NCBI GenBank assembly: GCA_028284905.1
Contig: JANQQU010000012.1
Coordinates: 62,001-126,000, forward strand
DNA from: Calditrichia bacterium
GTDB taxonomy: Bacteria; Calditrichota; Calditrichia; RBG-13-44-9; J075
DNA: 64,000 nt
Direction of reading: 5' to 3'
The notes beneath the pieces were generated by a model, which searched no databases, was not told the origin of the DNA, and was given only the letters and a program-made list of their open reading frames with translations. Position 1 is the stretch's first letter. Every line of letters starts with the position of its first letter. A program made the position numbers and the translations under genes. This document shows, piece by piece, positions 29,165 through 38,332 of the stretch.

Positions 29165-29935
29165 TTAGGGCAATTGCCATTGCGTTTTAAATTGTTGATA
29201 TAAATCTGCCGTCAATTGCACAAGAACCGGATGCTTTGATTCATCCAGCCATTTGGCGATTGTCTCCATATCGGCTGCTGCCATTGCTGTGCAACCGATC
29301 GTTGGCGTTTTATTGTTTTTCCAGATATGAAGAAATATGCACGAGCCTCCGCCCGGTTGGGGCGCGGGGAAGTTGTGATCGACGGTGACGCCAAGTTGGT
29401 ATTGCGGATCAACCTTTATCATCTTTTCCGAAGACTGCCAGTCGATGGTATCTACAGCGGTATTCTCAACGACTTGATTGTAGTAGCGGGAATTGGCATC
29501 ATCCACACATTCAAGTGCTTCATTAACATGGAGATAGGGGAAGTTAAGGACGGTCATATCTTCAGCCGTGGCAAAGCCAAAGACCGCGCTCAACTTAAAG
29601 ATACCAGCGGGACTCTTACCATCTCCTTCTTTTTTGTTCGGAAGACCTTCTACGGTATTCTGCGGATGAAGACCGGCCCCCCAACCCAAACCGTTTTTGC
29701 CGACAACGATTGTCATCTTACTCTCAAACGACTGCCAGGGAGTATTGATCGACGTTCTCTCGAAGCGATGCAACTTGCCATTGAATGCGCTATCCGAGTC
29801 GGTCACCACGAGAATGAGCTGGGAGGATTCCGGGGGGATGACCGTCCCATCTGTTTGCTGCTTATTATTGCATGACGAAAAAAGCAGGGCAGAAACTAGC
29901 GCTGTTAGAACAATCCTGAAGATTGATGAATGCAT
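29165..29935 (-). CDS. YkuD-family L,D-transpeptidase-like lipoprotein
   Basis: 256 residues. The leader ends FSSC, so C22 is the likely lipidated Cys. The YkuD domain shows KSPAGIFKL (about 117-125), LGVTVDHN, and the catalytic block IFLHIWKNNKTPTIGCTAMA, where the Cys of GCTAM is the nucleophile and the His upstream its partner. The usual Arg after the Cys motif is replaced by Met, as in the COG3786 subgroup. L,D-transpeptidases cross-link peptidoglycan or attach proteins to it; COG3786 members are poorly characterised. It stands next to a secreted amidase. Confidence 0.85.
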   Translation of the reverse strand: MHSSIFRIVLTALVSALLFSSCNNKQQTDGTVIPPESSQLILVVTDSDSAFNGKLHRFERTSINTPWQSFESKMTIVVGKNGLGWGAGLHPQNTVEGLPNKKEGDGKSPAGIFKLSAVFGFATAEDMTVLNFPYLHVNEALECVDDANSRYYNQVVENTAVDTIDWQSSEKMIKVDPQYQLGVTVDHNFPAPQPGGGSCIFLHIWKNNKTPTIGCTAMAAADMETIAKWLDESKHPVLVQLTADLYQQFKTQWQLP

Positions 29936-30046
29936 GGGAATTTCCCGTTTGGCAGGTTCTTGTTTACGGCCACGGATTCAATTGGCTAAAAAATAGGTAT
30001 CATTTTTGGTGGAGATAAATGGTTAATGCTGAATGTGTTTTTTGCT

Positions 30047-30135
30047 GTCATCGCGAGGAGTGCAGCGACGAAGCGATCTCTCTGTAAATAAACATATTAG
30101 AGATTGCTTCGGCAAAAAGATGCCTCGCAATGACA
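30047..30135. repeat. palindromic intergenic element, copy 3
   Basis: GTCATCGCGAGGAGTGCAGC ... GCCTCGCAATGACA, the same family as at 5165 and 10691 with the centre changed. It is framed by CCACGGAT words at about 29968-29990 and 30190-30221, so one repeat family sits inside an inverted pair of another. Confidence 0.85.
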
Positions 30136-30235
30136 TTTCAGACAGCATTATCAATGTAACACTACCTATTTTTAAATACCCTATTTTTTATCTGTGTCTA
30201 TCTGTGCACATCCGTGGCTAATAAAATTAAAAAAT

Positions 30236-33200
30236 TTATCGAATCAACATCATCTTTTTGGTTGAGCGAAAATCGCCGGCATTGAGGCGATAAAAATAGA
30301 TACCGCTGGCAACGGCTTTGCCCTGATCGTCCCGGCCATTCCAGTTCAGTTTATGTTGTCCGGCAGCCATCCGGCCGTTTACTAAGGTGCGCACTTTTTG
30401 GCCAAGGGCATTGTAAACAATCAGATTGACCTTCCCCTGGTAATTGGCTGGCACATCAAAGCGGATTTGCGTTTCCGGATTGAAAGGATTGGGGTAGTTC
30501 TGTGCCAGGGCGAATGCTTCCGGCAAACTTCCGTTGCTATCACCAATGCCAACCGGCAGGCCGAAATAGTTGAGTACTTTTTCCATCAGACGGGAGCGCT
30601 GATACGGGTTGACAATTGTTTCGTAAGTAAAACCGAGATAAATCAATTGCGCGGTCTCGTTACTGCTGTTATACGTACCGGTGTATTCCACTCCGGCAAT
30701 ACGCAAATTATCATAAATCAATGCTGAATTGCTGCCGCCGTTTGTTTGCAGATAATCGGGAAAATCTTCAATGTAAAGGTTCGGTCCGTTGGTGGTGCCA
30801 TAGACGAAATCCAGGCCGCTAAAGCTGGTGCCACCAAGGCCAATGACCCGATTCGAACCGGCAAGATCGCCAAAATATCTGGCCTTTAGAAGATTCTCGT
30901 AACGCTGTAATTCTACCGCCGTTGTGGAAGCAAAATCGTAGCCGATCTCCGAGCCGGAGATAAACAACTTACCGCCACCTTCCTGATAAGCCATTAAGCG
31001 ATGCTGGTCGGCTGCTGCCAGGGATTCATCAGAGCGACTGTCATCTCCACAAAAATACATTACCACTTCGTAGTCGGAGAGGAGAATATCGCCATTCTGC
31101 ACGGCGGTTTCGGTGCAGGAAGAGAAGCCATGTCCCCGTTGGTCAATCGCTTCGCCATAGCTGGCGACAAACGGATGCTGCGGGGCGCTCCAGGAAGCGC
31201 GCCGGTCGAAATTGTCGACAACAAGAATGCTGCGGTCGCTGGCAATGCCCACGCCGTAAGCATCACTGGGGGAGCTTAATAAGGGGATTTCGCTGCCGAA
31301 TTCATCAATGACTTTATTTGTATCAACGGCAACAATGCGAAAATAAGCGGATGTACCATTGCCCGGGAATAAAAGGGTATAACTACTGGCATTGCCATCA
31401 ATGACATTTTCATCGGCAATCGGAGTCTCGCCCCAGCTTAATCCGTCGCTGCTGCTGAAAAGACGGTAGCCGGCAATGTCCCCTTCCAAATTCGGATACC
31501 AGGCAACTTCCACTTCATTGGCCGCGGCATCGGTCAGGCGAACCGATTTCAGAATCGGCTGCGTCGGTGGATCAAGACGGTCAACTCTTTCCAGGCGGAA
31601 AGCATCGACCATCAGCAGAGTGGGGATATCCGGCAGACCGCTGATTTCGATATAGCCAAGGGAGTCGCCATCAGCATCAAAATGCATCGGCGACGGACTC
31701 ACCAATGCCCACTGATTGAAATTCACGCTGTTATATTCCAGAAATAATGGATGTGCGCGGCCATGTTCATCAACAAAACGATAACGGGCGCTATTGCCTA
31801 AATAATTTGTGCCGGAGGCGAGAAAAACATCATAGTCACCCGGCTCCACCACTGCGGGAAAGATGCGTACCCGATGGGAGCCGTCGGTGTCTTCCGCCAG
31901 CAGCCGCTGTCCGCTGGTGAGCCCGGGAAGATTAACATCGCTATTGTCGACGGTCCAGTTGCCTTCCACGCTGAAGGTGCCATTTCGAATACTGGACAGC
32001 GATTGAATTTCTACATTAAGCGCCGCTATTTCGATCTGGAACTGATAGGTGTATTCCATCACATTCGGAGGCGTAGCAAGGTCCGATGCGATAACATCGA
32101 CAATCACATTTTGCGACTGGGGGAAGGGATTGGGCGGATCATAGAAAACCTGGTATAAAGATGGTGAACCGCTGATGATCGGGGTGACCACCTGGCCGTT
32201 AATGCGCATTACGATGGTGCTCTCGTCAATGCCTTCTTCCGCATCTTCAATCAACACGCCAACTGGCGTCTCCGGGGAAATACCGGTGCTGTATGGCTGT
32301 GGAAATGGAAGAGCGATATATGGCGCACCGAAACCCAGCTGACGACGGATGCCGGCACGCATATCGGGAATTTCCGGGTAGAGATTATTGCCCGGGCAGG
32401 CCGTTGAGTTGTAATCCCGGTGACCAAAGAGAGAATCGGGGGTAATGCTGTAATTAAAAGCGAGCCAGCTCCACATCGATATTAAGCTTTCCAGCGCTTC
32501 CGGGGTGGGATTTTCCCCGGAGATATCGAGATTGCCCATGTAAGAGATACCGACGTTGCCAGTGTTGTTGCCACCAACGTGGGTGCCGCGAAAATCTTGA
32601 GGAACACCTTCATAGAGGCGTCCGGCATCATCGACTAAAAAGTGATAACCGATATCCTGCCAGCCCCGGCCGTTCTGATGAAAGTCCTGGATGAACTGCA
32701 TCTCGGAAATCCCCTGCGACAGTGATGACACCCGGGAACCGGCGGTATGGTGCTGAGTAAGGCGAAAAGGGCTGTGTGGAATATATTGACCGACCGGCGG
32801 ATTGGCGCCCCACTGCTGGCGAGTGATTAAAGCTGGCTTGGGAATCGTATCTACTTCGATAAATGAAGTTGGGGCAATCGGGGGCAGTGTCTCTTCAATA
32901 GGATGAGCATCTTTCTCATCGAGTCCTTCTACGGCAAAAATTTGTACTTGCAAAGGCAGATTCGCACCTTTTTCAAGCAGGCGGTATTGAATAGAATGGG
33001 TATGGGCGCCGATCATATCCAGGCGTGCCCAAAAGCGACCAGTCGGGAACACCCGCAGGAAAGCATCCTGCCAATCGGACCAACTTGCATCGCTTAATTG
33101 ATAACGAATTTGCAGGTTCAGGTTTTCGTCCCCAAGGATACCATTGATTAGCACCCGGTTAAAGGCCACCGTGCTTGCTTCACTAATTGCCGACCGATAA

Positions 33201-33346
33201 ATTTCCCCGCTATTCTCGGTCGCTTGATCAATGGTAATATCCAGGTTGATAGCACCGTTAAAACGGAGCATTTCCCCGCTTTCGTGGGCAAATAATAATG
33301 ATGTCAGGAATAATAATAGTCCTGTGAAATAAGTACGAATCCGCAT
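30236..33346 (-). CDS. T9SS-exported PGRP/amidase_2 N-acetylmuramoyl-L-alanine amidase
   Basis: 1036 residues; signal peptide 1-20. The PGRP zinc amidase domain (about 172-340) has the expected ligands: His in QHHTAG (199), His309 (FGHRDY) and Cys317 (ACPG), plus Tyr234 in IGYHFLV, so it should be active on the bond between MurNAc and L-Ala. A Golvesin/Xly-like beta domain (about 450-590), an FN3 domain (600-700) and a glutamine-amidotransferase-like segment with a DYEVVMYFCGDDS strand follow. The C-terminus is QNYPNPFNPETQIRF ... KKMMLIR. Export through T9SS would put it outside the cell, suggesting attack on other cells' walls. Confidence 0.9.
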   Translation of the reverse strand: MRIRTYFTGLLLFLTSLLFAHESGEMLRFNGAINLDITIDQATENSGEIYRSAISEASTVAFNRVLINGILGDENLNLQIRYQLSDASWSDWQDAFLRVFPTGRFWARLDMIGAHTHSIQYRLLEKGANLPLQVQIFAVEGLDEKDAHPIEETLPPIAPTSFIEVDTIPKPALITRQQWGANPPVGQYIPHSPFRLTQHHTAGSRVSSLSQGISEMQFIQDFHQNGRGWQDIGYHFLVDDAGRLYEGVPQDFRGTHVGGNNTGNVGISYMGNLDISGENPTPEALESLISMWSWLAFNYSITPDSLFGHRDYNSTACPGNNLYPEIPDMRAGIRRQLGFGAPYIALPFPQPYSTGISPETPVGVLIEDAEEGIDESTIVMRINGQVVTPIISGSPSLYQVFYDPPNPFPQSQNVIVDVIASDLATPPNVMEYTYQFQIEIAALNVEIQSLSSIRNGTFSVEGNWTVDNSDVNLPGLTSGQRLLAEDTDGSHRVRIFPAVVEPGDYDVFLASGTNYLGNSARYRFVDEHGRAHPLFLEYNSVNFNQWALVSPSPMHFDADGDSLGYIEISGLPDIPTLLMVDAFRLERVDRLDPPTQPILKSVRLTDAAANEVEVAWYPNLEGDIAGYRLFSSSDGLSWGETPIADENVIDGNASSYTLLFPGNGTSAYFRIVAVDTNKVIDEFGSEIPLLSSPSDAYGVGIASDRSILVVDNFDRRASWSAPQHPFVASYGEAIDQRGHGFSSCTETAVQNGDILLSDYEVVMYFCGDDSRSDESLAAADQHRLMAYQEGGGKLFISGSEIGYDFASTTAVELQRYENLLKARYFGDLAGSNRVIGLGGTSFSGLDFVYGTTNGPNLYIEDFPDYLQTNGGSNSALIYDNLRIAGVEYTGTYNSSNETAQLIYLGFTYETIVNPYQRSRLMEKVLNYFGLPVGIGDSNGSLPEAFALAQNYPNPFNPETQIRFDVPANYQGKVNLIVYNALGQKVRTLVNGRMAAGQHKLNWNGRDDQGKAVASGIYFYRLNAGDFRSTKKMMLIR

Positions 33347-33521
33347 GTTTCCAAATCCTCGCAGTTATAAAATAGGTCTCCAGAGTCTTCTGTTGCTATA
33401 TACCGAATATGGCCGGAAAACCCTGCGGATATCAAGTATCAACGAACCGGAAAGTTGTATTATTTTTTCCTGGGGAGTGATGTCGCGGTTTTGAATATTG
33501 CTTTCATTGATACAGCTTAAG

Positions 33522-33609
33522 TTAGCCACGGATAGCACGGATTTCACTGATAAAGACTAACAACATGCGTATTTAGTATTTATCAGTGAAATCCGTGCTA
33601 TCTGTGGCG
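33522..33609. repeat. inverted CCACGGAT word pair
   Basis: TTAGCCACGGATAGCACGGA...TCACTGATAAA at 33522-33554 returns inverted as TATCAGTGAAATCCGTGCTA...TGGC at 33581-33608. The stem is nearly perfect and about 28 bp long. Same word family as at 28781, 29061 and 30190. Confidence 0.85.
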
Positions 33610-33628
33610 AAAATTTACTGTAATGAAG

Positions 33629-34879
33629 TTATTTCTCACTAATAAACTTTTGTAAGTCTGGACTAAATGCCCGCTTTCGCTGTCGCTCGTAATCATAAAC
33701 AGCCTGGCCCAATTTGGCGAAAAAGGGATAGCCAAGCGTTTTATATTCGTAAGTATCGTCGTTGTAGATTTGATTATCATTGACCTGAATGACGGCGCTT
33801 AGAAAAAACTCAATCTTGTTTTCGACGTCGACGATATAAGCATTGTCGATCAGGTAGCCATAGGCATTACCCACCTTATTGAAGATGCGAATATTATTCG
33901 GCAGCGGCGCTTTTGAATCGCCAAACATGAAGAATTTGACGTAACTATCGTAGTAGCGGGCACTGTCCGGATAAGATGGGTAATCGCTCTCCCGGGGGAG
34001 CATACTCATGTATTTGTAAAGGAATTGATAATCTTCATCGCTGAGATCAAACCGCTGTTCCGCTGGTGTGCCTTCCGGCAGGATGACTGCGCGGAGAATG
34101 CCCTGCAGACTTTCCAGGGAGATATAGTTGGAATTGCTAAAATCGATCGGTTCATTGACCAGCTTACCGCCACGCATATAGCCGATGCCTTGTTTTACAT
34201 CAGCCATTTCTACTTTATAGTGATTGGGATTTTCTACCAGCGGTTGCTCGTAAAAAATGTTCTCCCCGCCGTAAAAGAGGAAAGGATTGGTAAAGCGCTG
34301 ATCGTCCGGCGTACCGCGGGATTCCAGGCGGCGAACCATTTGCGCATCCTTGTAGCCCTTCTCCCAGAGCGCTTCATTGAAATACTGCTGACCGAGAAAT
34401 TCGTAGAGGCGATTATACGCGTCGTTGTCGCTCACCAGGAAAATTTTCTTGATGTAATGGCCGATACTCGGTTTGCCGTCCTGCGATGAAGGATCATCAA
34501 GAACCGCCGATTGAGATGCACGGGCGCTGTCGATCTGCAAATATGTATGGATGTTCACATTTTCCATGCCAAGCCGATTCAGCTTTTCCATGGCGAGAAT
34601 CGCCGCCGGAAGCTTCACCGTACTGGCGGGGTAAAAATAGTGGGTTTTATTCAGGCCAAAGCCGTAAGCGGTAAATGTCGGCTGATTATTTTCATCCCGA
34701 TCGATCTGCGTGTAGAGAATCTGCACCCGATGCTTCCCGGCGTTATTCATAATTTTTTGCACTGCTGCTGGAGAGTTTTTCAGAATTTGATGTAGCGGGT
34801 TATTCATATCGTAATTCGGCCCATTGTCGCTACAGCTCATAAGCAATCCTATCATGATCAGACAAATGTATTTAAGCAT
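33629..34879 (-). CDS. class A beta-lactamase-like serine hydrolase lipoprotein
   Basis: 416 residues from ATG 34879, which has AGGAG just upstream; the longer open frame adds 34 residues without leader character. The leader ends LLMSC, so C16 is the likely lipidation site. The serine-hydrolase motifs are S86-T-V-K89 (YPASTVKLP), an SDN (FLVSDNDAYNRL) and a KTG-position KVG (IFNKVGNAYG). The fold is that of class A beta-lactamases and related DD-peptidase-like enzymes. KVG in place of KTG and the long insertions make true beta-lactamase activity doubtful. It follows DUF3124 and phosphatase genes on the same strand. Confidence 0.85.
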   Translation of the reverse strand: MLKYICLIMIGLLMSCSDNGPNYDMNNPLHQILKNSPAAVQKIMNNAGKHRVQILYTQIDRDENNQPTFTAYGFGLNKTHYFYPASTVKLPAAILAMEKLNRLGMENVNIHTYLQIDSARASQSAVLDDPSSQDGKPSIGHYIKKIFLVSDNDAYNRLYEFLGQQYFNEALWEKGYKDAQMVRRLESRGTPDDQRFTNPFLFYGGENIFYEQPLVENPNHYKVEMADVKQGIGYMRGGKLVNEPIDFSNSNYISLESLQGILRAVILPEGTPAEQRFDLSDEDYQFLYKYMSMLPRESDYPSYPDSARYYDSYVKFFMFGDSKAPLPNNIRIFNKVGNAYGYLIDNAYIVDVENKIEFFLSAVIQVNDNQIYNDDTYEYKTLGYPFFAKLGQAVYDYERQRKRAFSPDLQKFISEK

Positions 34880-34913
34880 CGGAAACTCCTTTATGATCAG
34901 CAATCGTTTGAAA

Positions 34914-35399
34914 TTAGTCCGTCGGTTTGATAACACGACCTTGAGATGTAAAGGAAATACCCTGTTGAGATTGGGTGCCAATCATAATACTTTCGATCAC
35001 CGGTGGGTTTACGTACTTGTCCGTATTCCATTCAACAATAAAGTTCGCCCCGGATCCACCACTTTTATCTCTCTCGGGAATGACATAGCGAATGGACTCC
35101 AGCGGTTTCAGCACAGCCGGTTCGTTCAAATATTCTTTTAAGAGTTTGCCTTGAGATTCATAATATTTTACGGAAGTTACTTTAATCTCATGCTTCGGAT
35201 CTATATTTCGAATGCTTAATGTTATGGTTAACAGATATGGGCTTTCGCGATCACCGATATAGATGTGTGAATAGGCAGGCACATAAACCATCTGCCCGTT
35301 TGACAGGCCATCTTTATCCTCAGCTTGCACGTTGATTGGGGAGAAAGAATAAATTGCAAGGATTAACAGCGTTAAAGTAATCGACAGCTTTTTTATCAT
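34914..35399 (-). CDS. DUF3124 periplasmic protein
   Basis: 161 residues with a signal peptide (about 1-26, cut after VQA). The DUF3124 blocks are clear: VYVPAYSHIYIGD, LLTITLSIRNID, KVTSVKYYESQGKLLKEYL, DKSGGSGANFIVEW and MIGTQSQQGISFTSQG. The family has no assigned function. GGAG precedes ATG 35399. It lies 35 bp before a beta-lactamase-like lipoprotein and 114 bp after a tyrosine-phosphatase gene. Confidence 0.88.
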   Translation of the reverse strand: MIKKLSITLTLLILAIYSFSPINVQAEDKDGLSNGQMVYVPAYSHIYIGDRESPYLLTITLSIRNIDPKHEIKVTSVKYYESQGKLLKEYLNEPAVLKPLESIRYVIPERDKSGGSGANFIVEWNTDKYVNPPVIESIMIGTQSQQGISFTSQGRVIKPTD

Positions 35400-35513
35400 T
35401 AATATCTCCGCATTTTAATCTTTGGTATAACGACATATATACTGGCAGGAAAACCAGGGTGAGACGATGGTTTGATTTCCGCTGAACATGACGATATGCC
35501 GTAATCAAGCTGT

Positions 35514-35981
35514 TTAGTACAAGCTATCCGCGAGTTCAAAATATTTACTATCCAACGCCTCAAATGTCTCTGGCCGGATGTATTTGATGATATTGAGAGC
35601 ATCATCATGTGTTGCGCCACCTTTTCGCATAACGGCGTAAGCAAACATCCCGGTGCGATGTAACCCGGCAGAGCAATGGACCAACACTGATTCATTGTCT
35701 AAAATACAGTTGTATATTTTATGAACCGATCGTTTAAAGAACATTTTTTCTGCAGACGAAAGCTCAGTCGCATGTGCTACTTTCAGCCATTCCCATGAGA
35801 TGCCATGGGCTTCAACAGCTTCCCCAATTTTGTGAGCTTGTTCTCCACGTTCAGCCAATATCGTTACAACCCGGTCACAGCCTGCCGGAACAAGTTCTTT
35901 TACTTCCTTCAGCTTTGGCCTTTCGGATAGCGCCAATTTTCCGGAACCAAACAACTCTACAAAATTAAAACTTAATGCCAT
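35514..35981 (-). CDS. dual-specificity/tyrosine protein phosphatase
   Basis: 155 residues, no leader, so cytoplasmic. The CX5R signature is VHCSAGLHRTG (about 108-118), with Cys nucleophile and Arg phosphate-binding residue. A family-typical upstream Asp is not obvious. Such small DSP-like enzymes remove phosphate from proteins, phosphoinositides or nucleotides. It heads a short - strand group with DUF3124 and the serine hydrolase. Substrate unknown. Confidence 0.85.
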   Translation of the reverse strand: MALSFNFVELFGSGKLALSERPKLKEVKELVPAGCDRVVTILAERGEQAHKIGEAVEAHGISWEWLKVAHATELSSAEKMFFKRSVHKIYNCILDNESVLVHCSAGLHRTGMFAYAVMRKGGATHDDALNIIKYIRPETFEALDSKYFELADSLY

Positions 35982-36043
35982 TTACAATTTCTCTTTACCG
36001 CATATCTTACCTATCGCCTAACAGCCTACCGTCTACCGCCTAT

Positions 36044-38332
36044 CTACTTCACCATCAACAACTTACGAGTTTGCTGAAAAGTCTGCCCACCCTCTCCGGT
36101 TTTCGCCTGAAAGCGTGCGAGATAGATGCCGCTGGGTAGACTGCTGCCATTATCACTGCGCCCATCCCAAGTAATGGTATGAATGCCCGCTGGCAGATTA
36201 TTGGAAACCAAACTACGCACCCGCTGCCCCAATGAATTGTAAATAACCAGTGATGCCTCAGCTGCTTTTGGCAAATGAAATTCCAACGTCGTACTTGGGT
36301 TAAAGGGATTGGGATAGTTCGGCTGAAAGGCAAATTGTCTCGGGAGTCCATCGATTAACTCACCATCCGGGTCGATAGCGACAATATCGAAGAAGAAATC
36401 CAACACGCCTTCCATGACGCTGAAACGGGCGGACTCGCTGGCAATCGTTTCGAATGGGAAGGCGAAATAGATGAGTTTACCCGGTGTGCTCCCGGCGCCA
36501 AAAGTACCGCCATATTGAATAGCTGCGGTTGCTCCACCATCGTATTGCAGAATAGTCTCCGCCCCGCCAAAGGAAGTAATGACATCAGCATCCTGCACAA
36601 AATAGGGGATTTGCCCGAAATTGAAATTAAGGCCCTGCAGAATACTGCCATCAACGCCGCTAACGCTAACAGTGCCGGCGCTGCTGTCTGCAAAGGCGGC
36701 TTTCAGATAATCGTTCAGAAATTGTCCGTCTTCAACGCTGGCGTTGCTGCTGCTGGCCGGATCAAGATCCCAGGCAACTTTGCTGCCGCTCAGGAACAGG
36801 TAGCCGCCACTTTCCAGGTAAGCCCGGACCAGCGCCTGTTCCTCACTGCTAAAAGTTTCATCTGCTGCTTCCTCATCACCGAGTATCCAGAATACTGCAT
36901 CATAATCAGCAAGGCTAACGCTGCTGTCGAGAATTGCCTCGTTGGGGGCGGTATCAAAGCTGATATCATGCGCGATAATTGCCTGCCCGTGGGTAACTGC
37001 GAAATCGTGCCAGTCATCCGTCCAACTGCCAGTAGTGCGATCGAAGCCATCGACGATGAGCACTTTATGCAAGAAGTTGCCGTTGCTCATCCCATAACTA
37101 TCGGAAGCGGGACTTTCGTTTGCCAGCGGAGAATTATCTACCGCAGTAAGGCGGAAATAGACATCCCTGTTGAGTATTCCTGATATGAGGGTGTCGGAGA
37201 CATTTGCCGTCAGATAATTTTCATCCCGAAAAAGATCCCATTGTTCATTATCAAAACTGAAATAGAGGCGATAGCCTTCCAGATCGTTGTCGGTATTCGC
37301 ATACCAGTCGACGAGCATACCGTTGGATGCTTCCGCCACAAAGCGCATGGTCGGTTGCGCCGGTGGTGTCAGATCGGTCTCGGTTACATTCACTGCGGTA
37401 TACATTGTATCGGCATTTCCGCGGGTATCCTCGGCAAAGGTCATTACCACATAAGGGCCGAGGGGCAAAGTGGTAGTATTCCAGGAATTGTTACTGCTGA
37501 TGTTATTGGTCACCTGGTAGACATGGCTGGTCGTAGTAGACTGTGGCCTAAAATAGGCGATGTTAACGTAGCTGTTACTTGGTTTAGTATCAAATTGAAA
37601 ACGCACGCCATTATTGGATGGCTCATATACTATCGTGCTGGTATCCGCACTCAGAATTTTATAGCCGATTTTATAAATGCCATTGTTCCGGATGGAGGTT
37701 GAAGTCCAGGACGGACCACTCTGCTCATCAACTTTCACGATAATATCCACGAGGCCATTTACATTGTTGTTGGAGAAAAAATTAAGGGTATTATCCTGGT
37801 AAAAATGGGTATAGCGAATAATCGGCGCCCAGGTATCTTCATAGGGAGTCAATCCACTATTTGACAGCAAGCTAACCTTTTCCGCTCCACTATAACCATT
37901 GGTGAAATGAACATGCCCTAATCCCGGAAGGATAGTGCCGAGTACCGTTTGAGACGCAATTACCGGCGAGCCGACGGAAAGGGAAGGATTCGGGAGGATA
38001 TGCACATAAGCAATATCGTTGACGCGAACATATGCATTGGAGCCCACGGAGGACAGGGCAGTGACATTTCCATTCTTGACTGGATACACCGCAGAACCAT
38101 CCGCTTTGGGGATATCTGTGCCGTTGTGAAAATGACCATTCACACTAGTGCTACGATATTCCGCAAAAGTACCGGTGATATATTGGCTATTGTTGAAGGG
38201 CGTTACCGGCCAGGGAAACTGCGTTTGGGCCTGCAGCGCGGAGCAGCCGAGCAATAGTAATATCAACGACATGCTTTTCATTAGCCGAGTTAATTGAATT
38301 GAGTCGGAAATTGTATTAAAAAATCTATGCAT
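36044..38332 (-). CDS. T9SS-exported M23 (LytM-like) peptidase with FN3 domain
   Basis: 762 residues. The leader core lies at about 20-35 (LILLLLGCSALQAQ). The M23 zinc-peptidase residues are complete: H69 and D73 in HNGTD, H111 in YVHIL, and H140/H142 in GHVHF. M23 enzymes cut peptidoglycan cross-bridges or Gly-rich proteins. An FN3 domain (about 325-410), a GATase-like segment with DYDAVFWILGDEEA and the sorting tail QPNYPNPFNPSTTLEF ... RKLLMVK follow. The ATG overlaps the preceding stop as TAATG, which supports this start even though a later Met (38281) would give a shorter leader. Confidence 0.87.
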   Translation of the reverse strand: MHRFFNTISDSIQLTRLMKSMSLILLLLGCSALQAQTQFPWPVTPFNNSQYITGTFAEYRSTSVNGHFHNGTDIPKADGSAVYPVKNGNVTALSSVGSNAYVRVNDIAYVHILPNPSLSVGSPVIASQTVLGTILPGLGHVHFTNGYSGAEKVSLLSNSGLTPYEDTWAPIIRYTHFYQDNTLNFFSNNNVNGLVDIIVKVDEQSGPSWTSTSIRNNGIYKIGYKILSADTSTIVYEPSNNGVRFQFDTKPSNSYVNIAYFRPQSTTTSHVYQVTNNISSNNSWNTTTLPLGPYVVMTFAEDTRGNADTMYTAVNVTETDLTPPAQPTMRFVAEASNGMLVDWYANTDNDLEGYRLYFSFDNEQWDLFRDENYLTANVSDTLISGILNRDVYFRLTAVDNSPLANESPASDSYGMSNGNFLHKVLIVDGFDRTTGSWTDDWHDFAVTHGQAIIAHDISFDTAPNEAILDSSVSLADYDAVFWILGDEEAADETFSSEEQALVRAYLESGGYLFLSGSKVAWDLDPASSSNASVEDGQFLNDYLKAAFADSSAGTVSVSGVDGSILQGLNFNFGQIPYFVQDADVITSFGGAETILQYDGGATAAIQYGGTFGAGSTPGKLIYFAFPFETIASESARFSVMEGVLDFFFDIVAIDPDGELIDGLPRQFAFQPNYPNPFNPSTTLEFHLPKAAEASLVIYNSLGQRVRSLVSNNLPAGIHTITWDGRSDNGSSLPSGIYLARFQAKTGEGGQTFQQTRKLLMVK

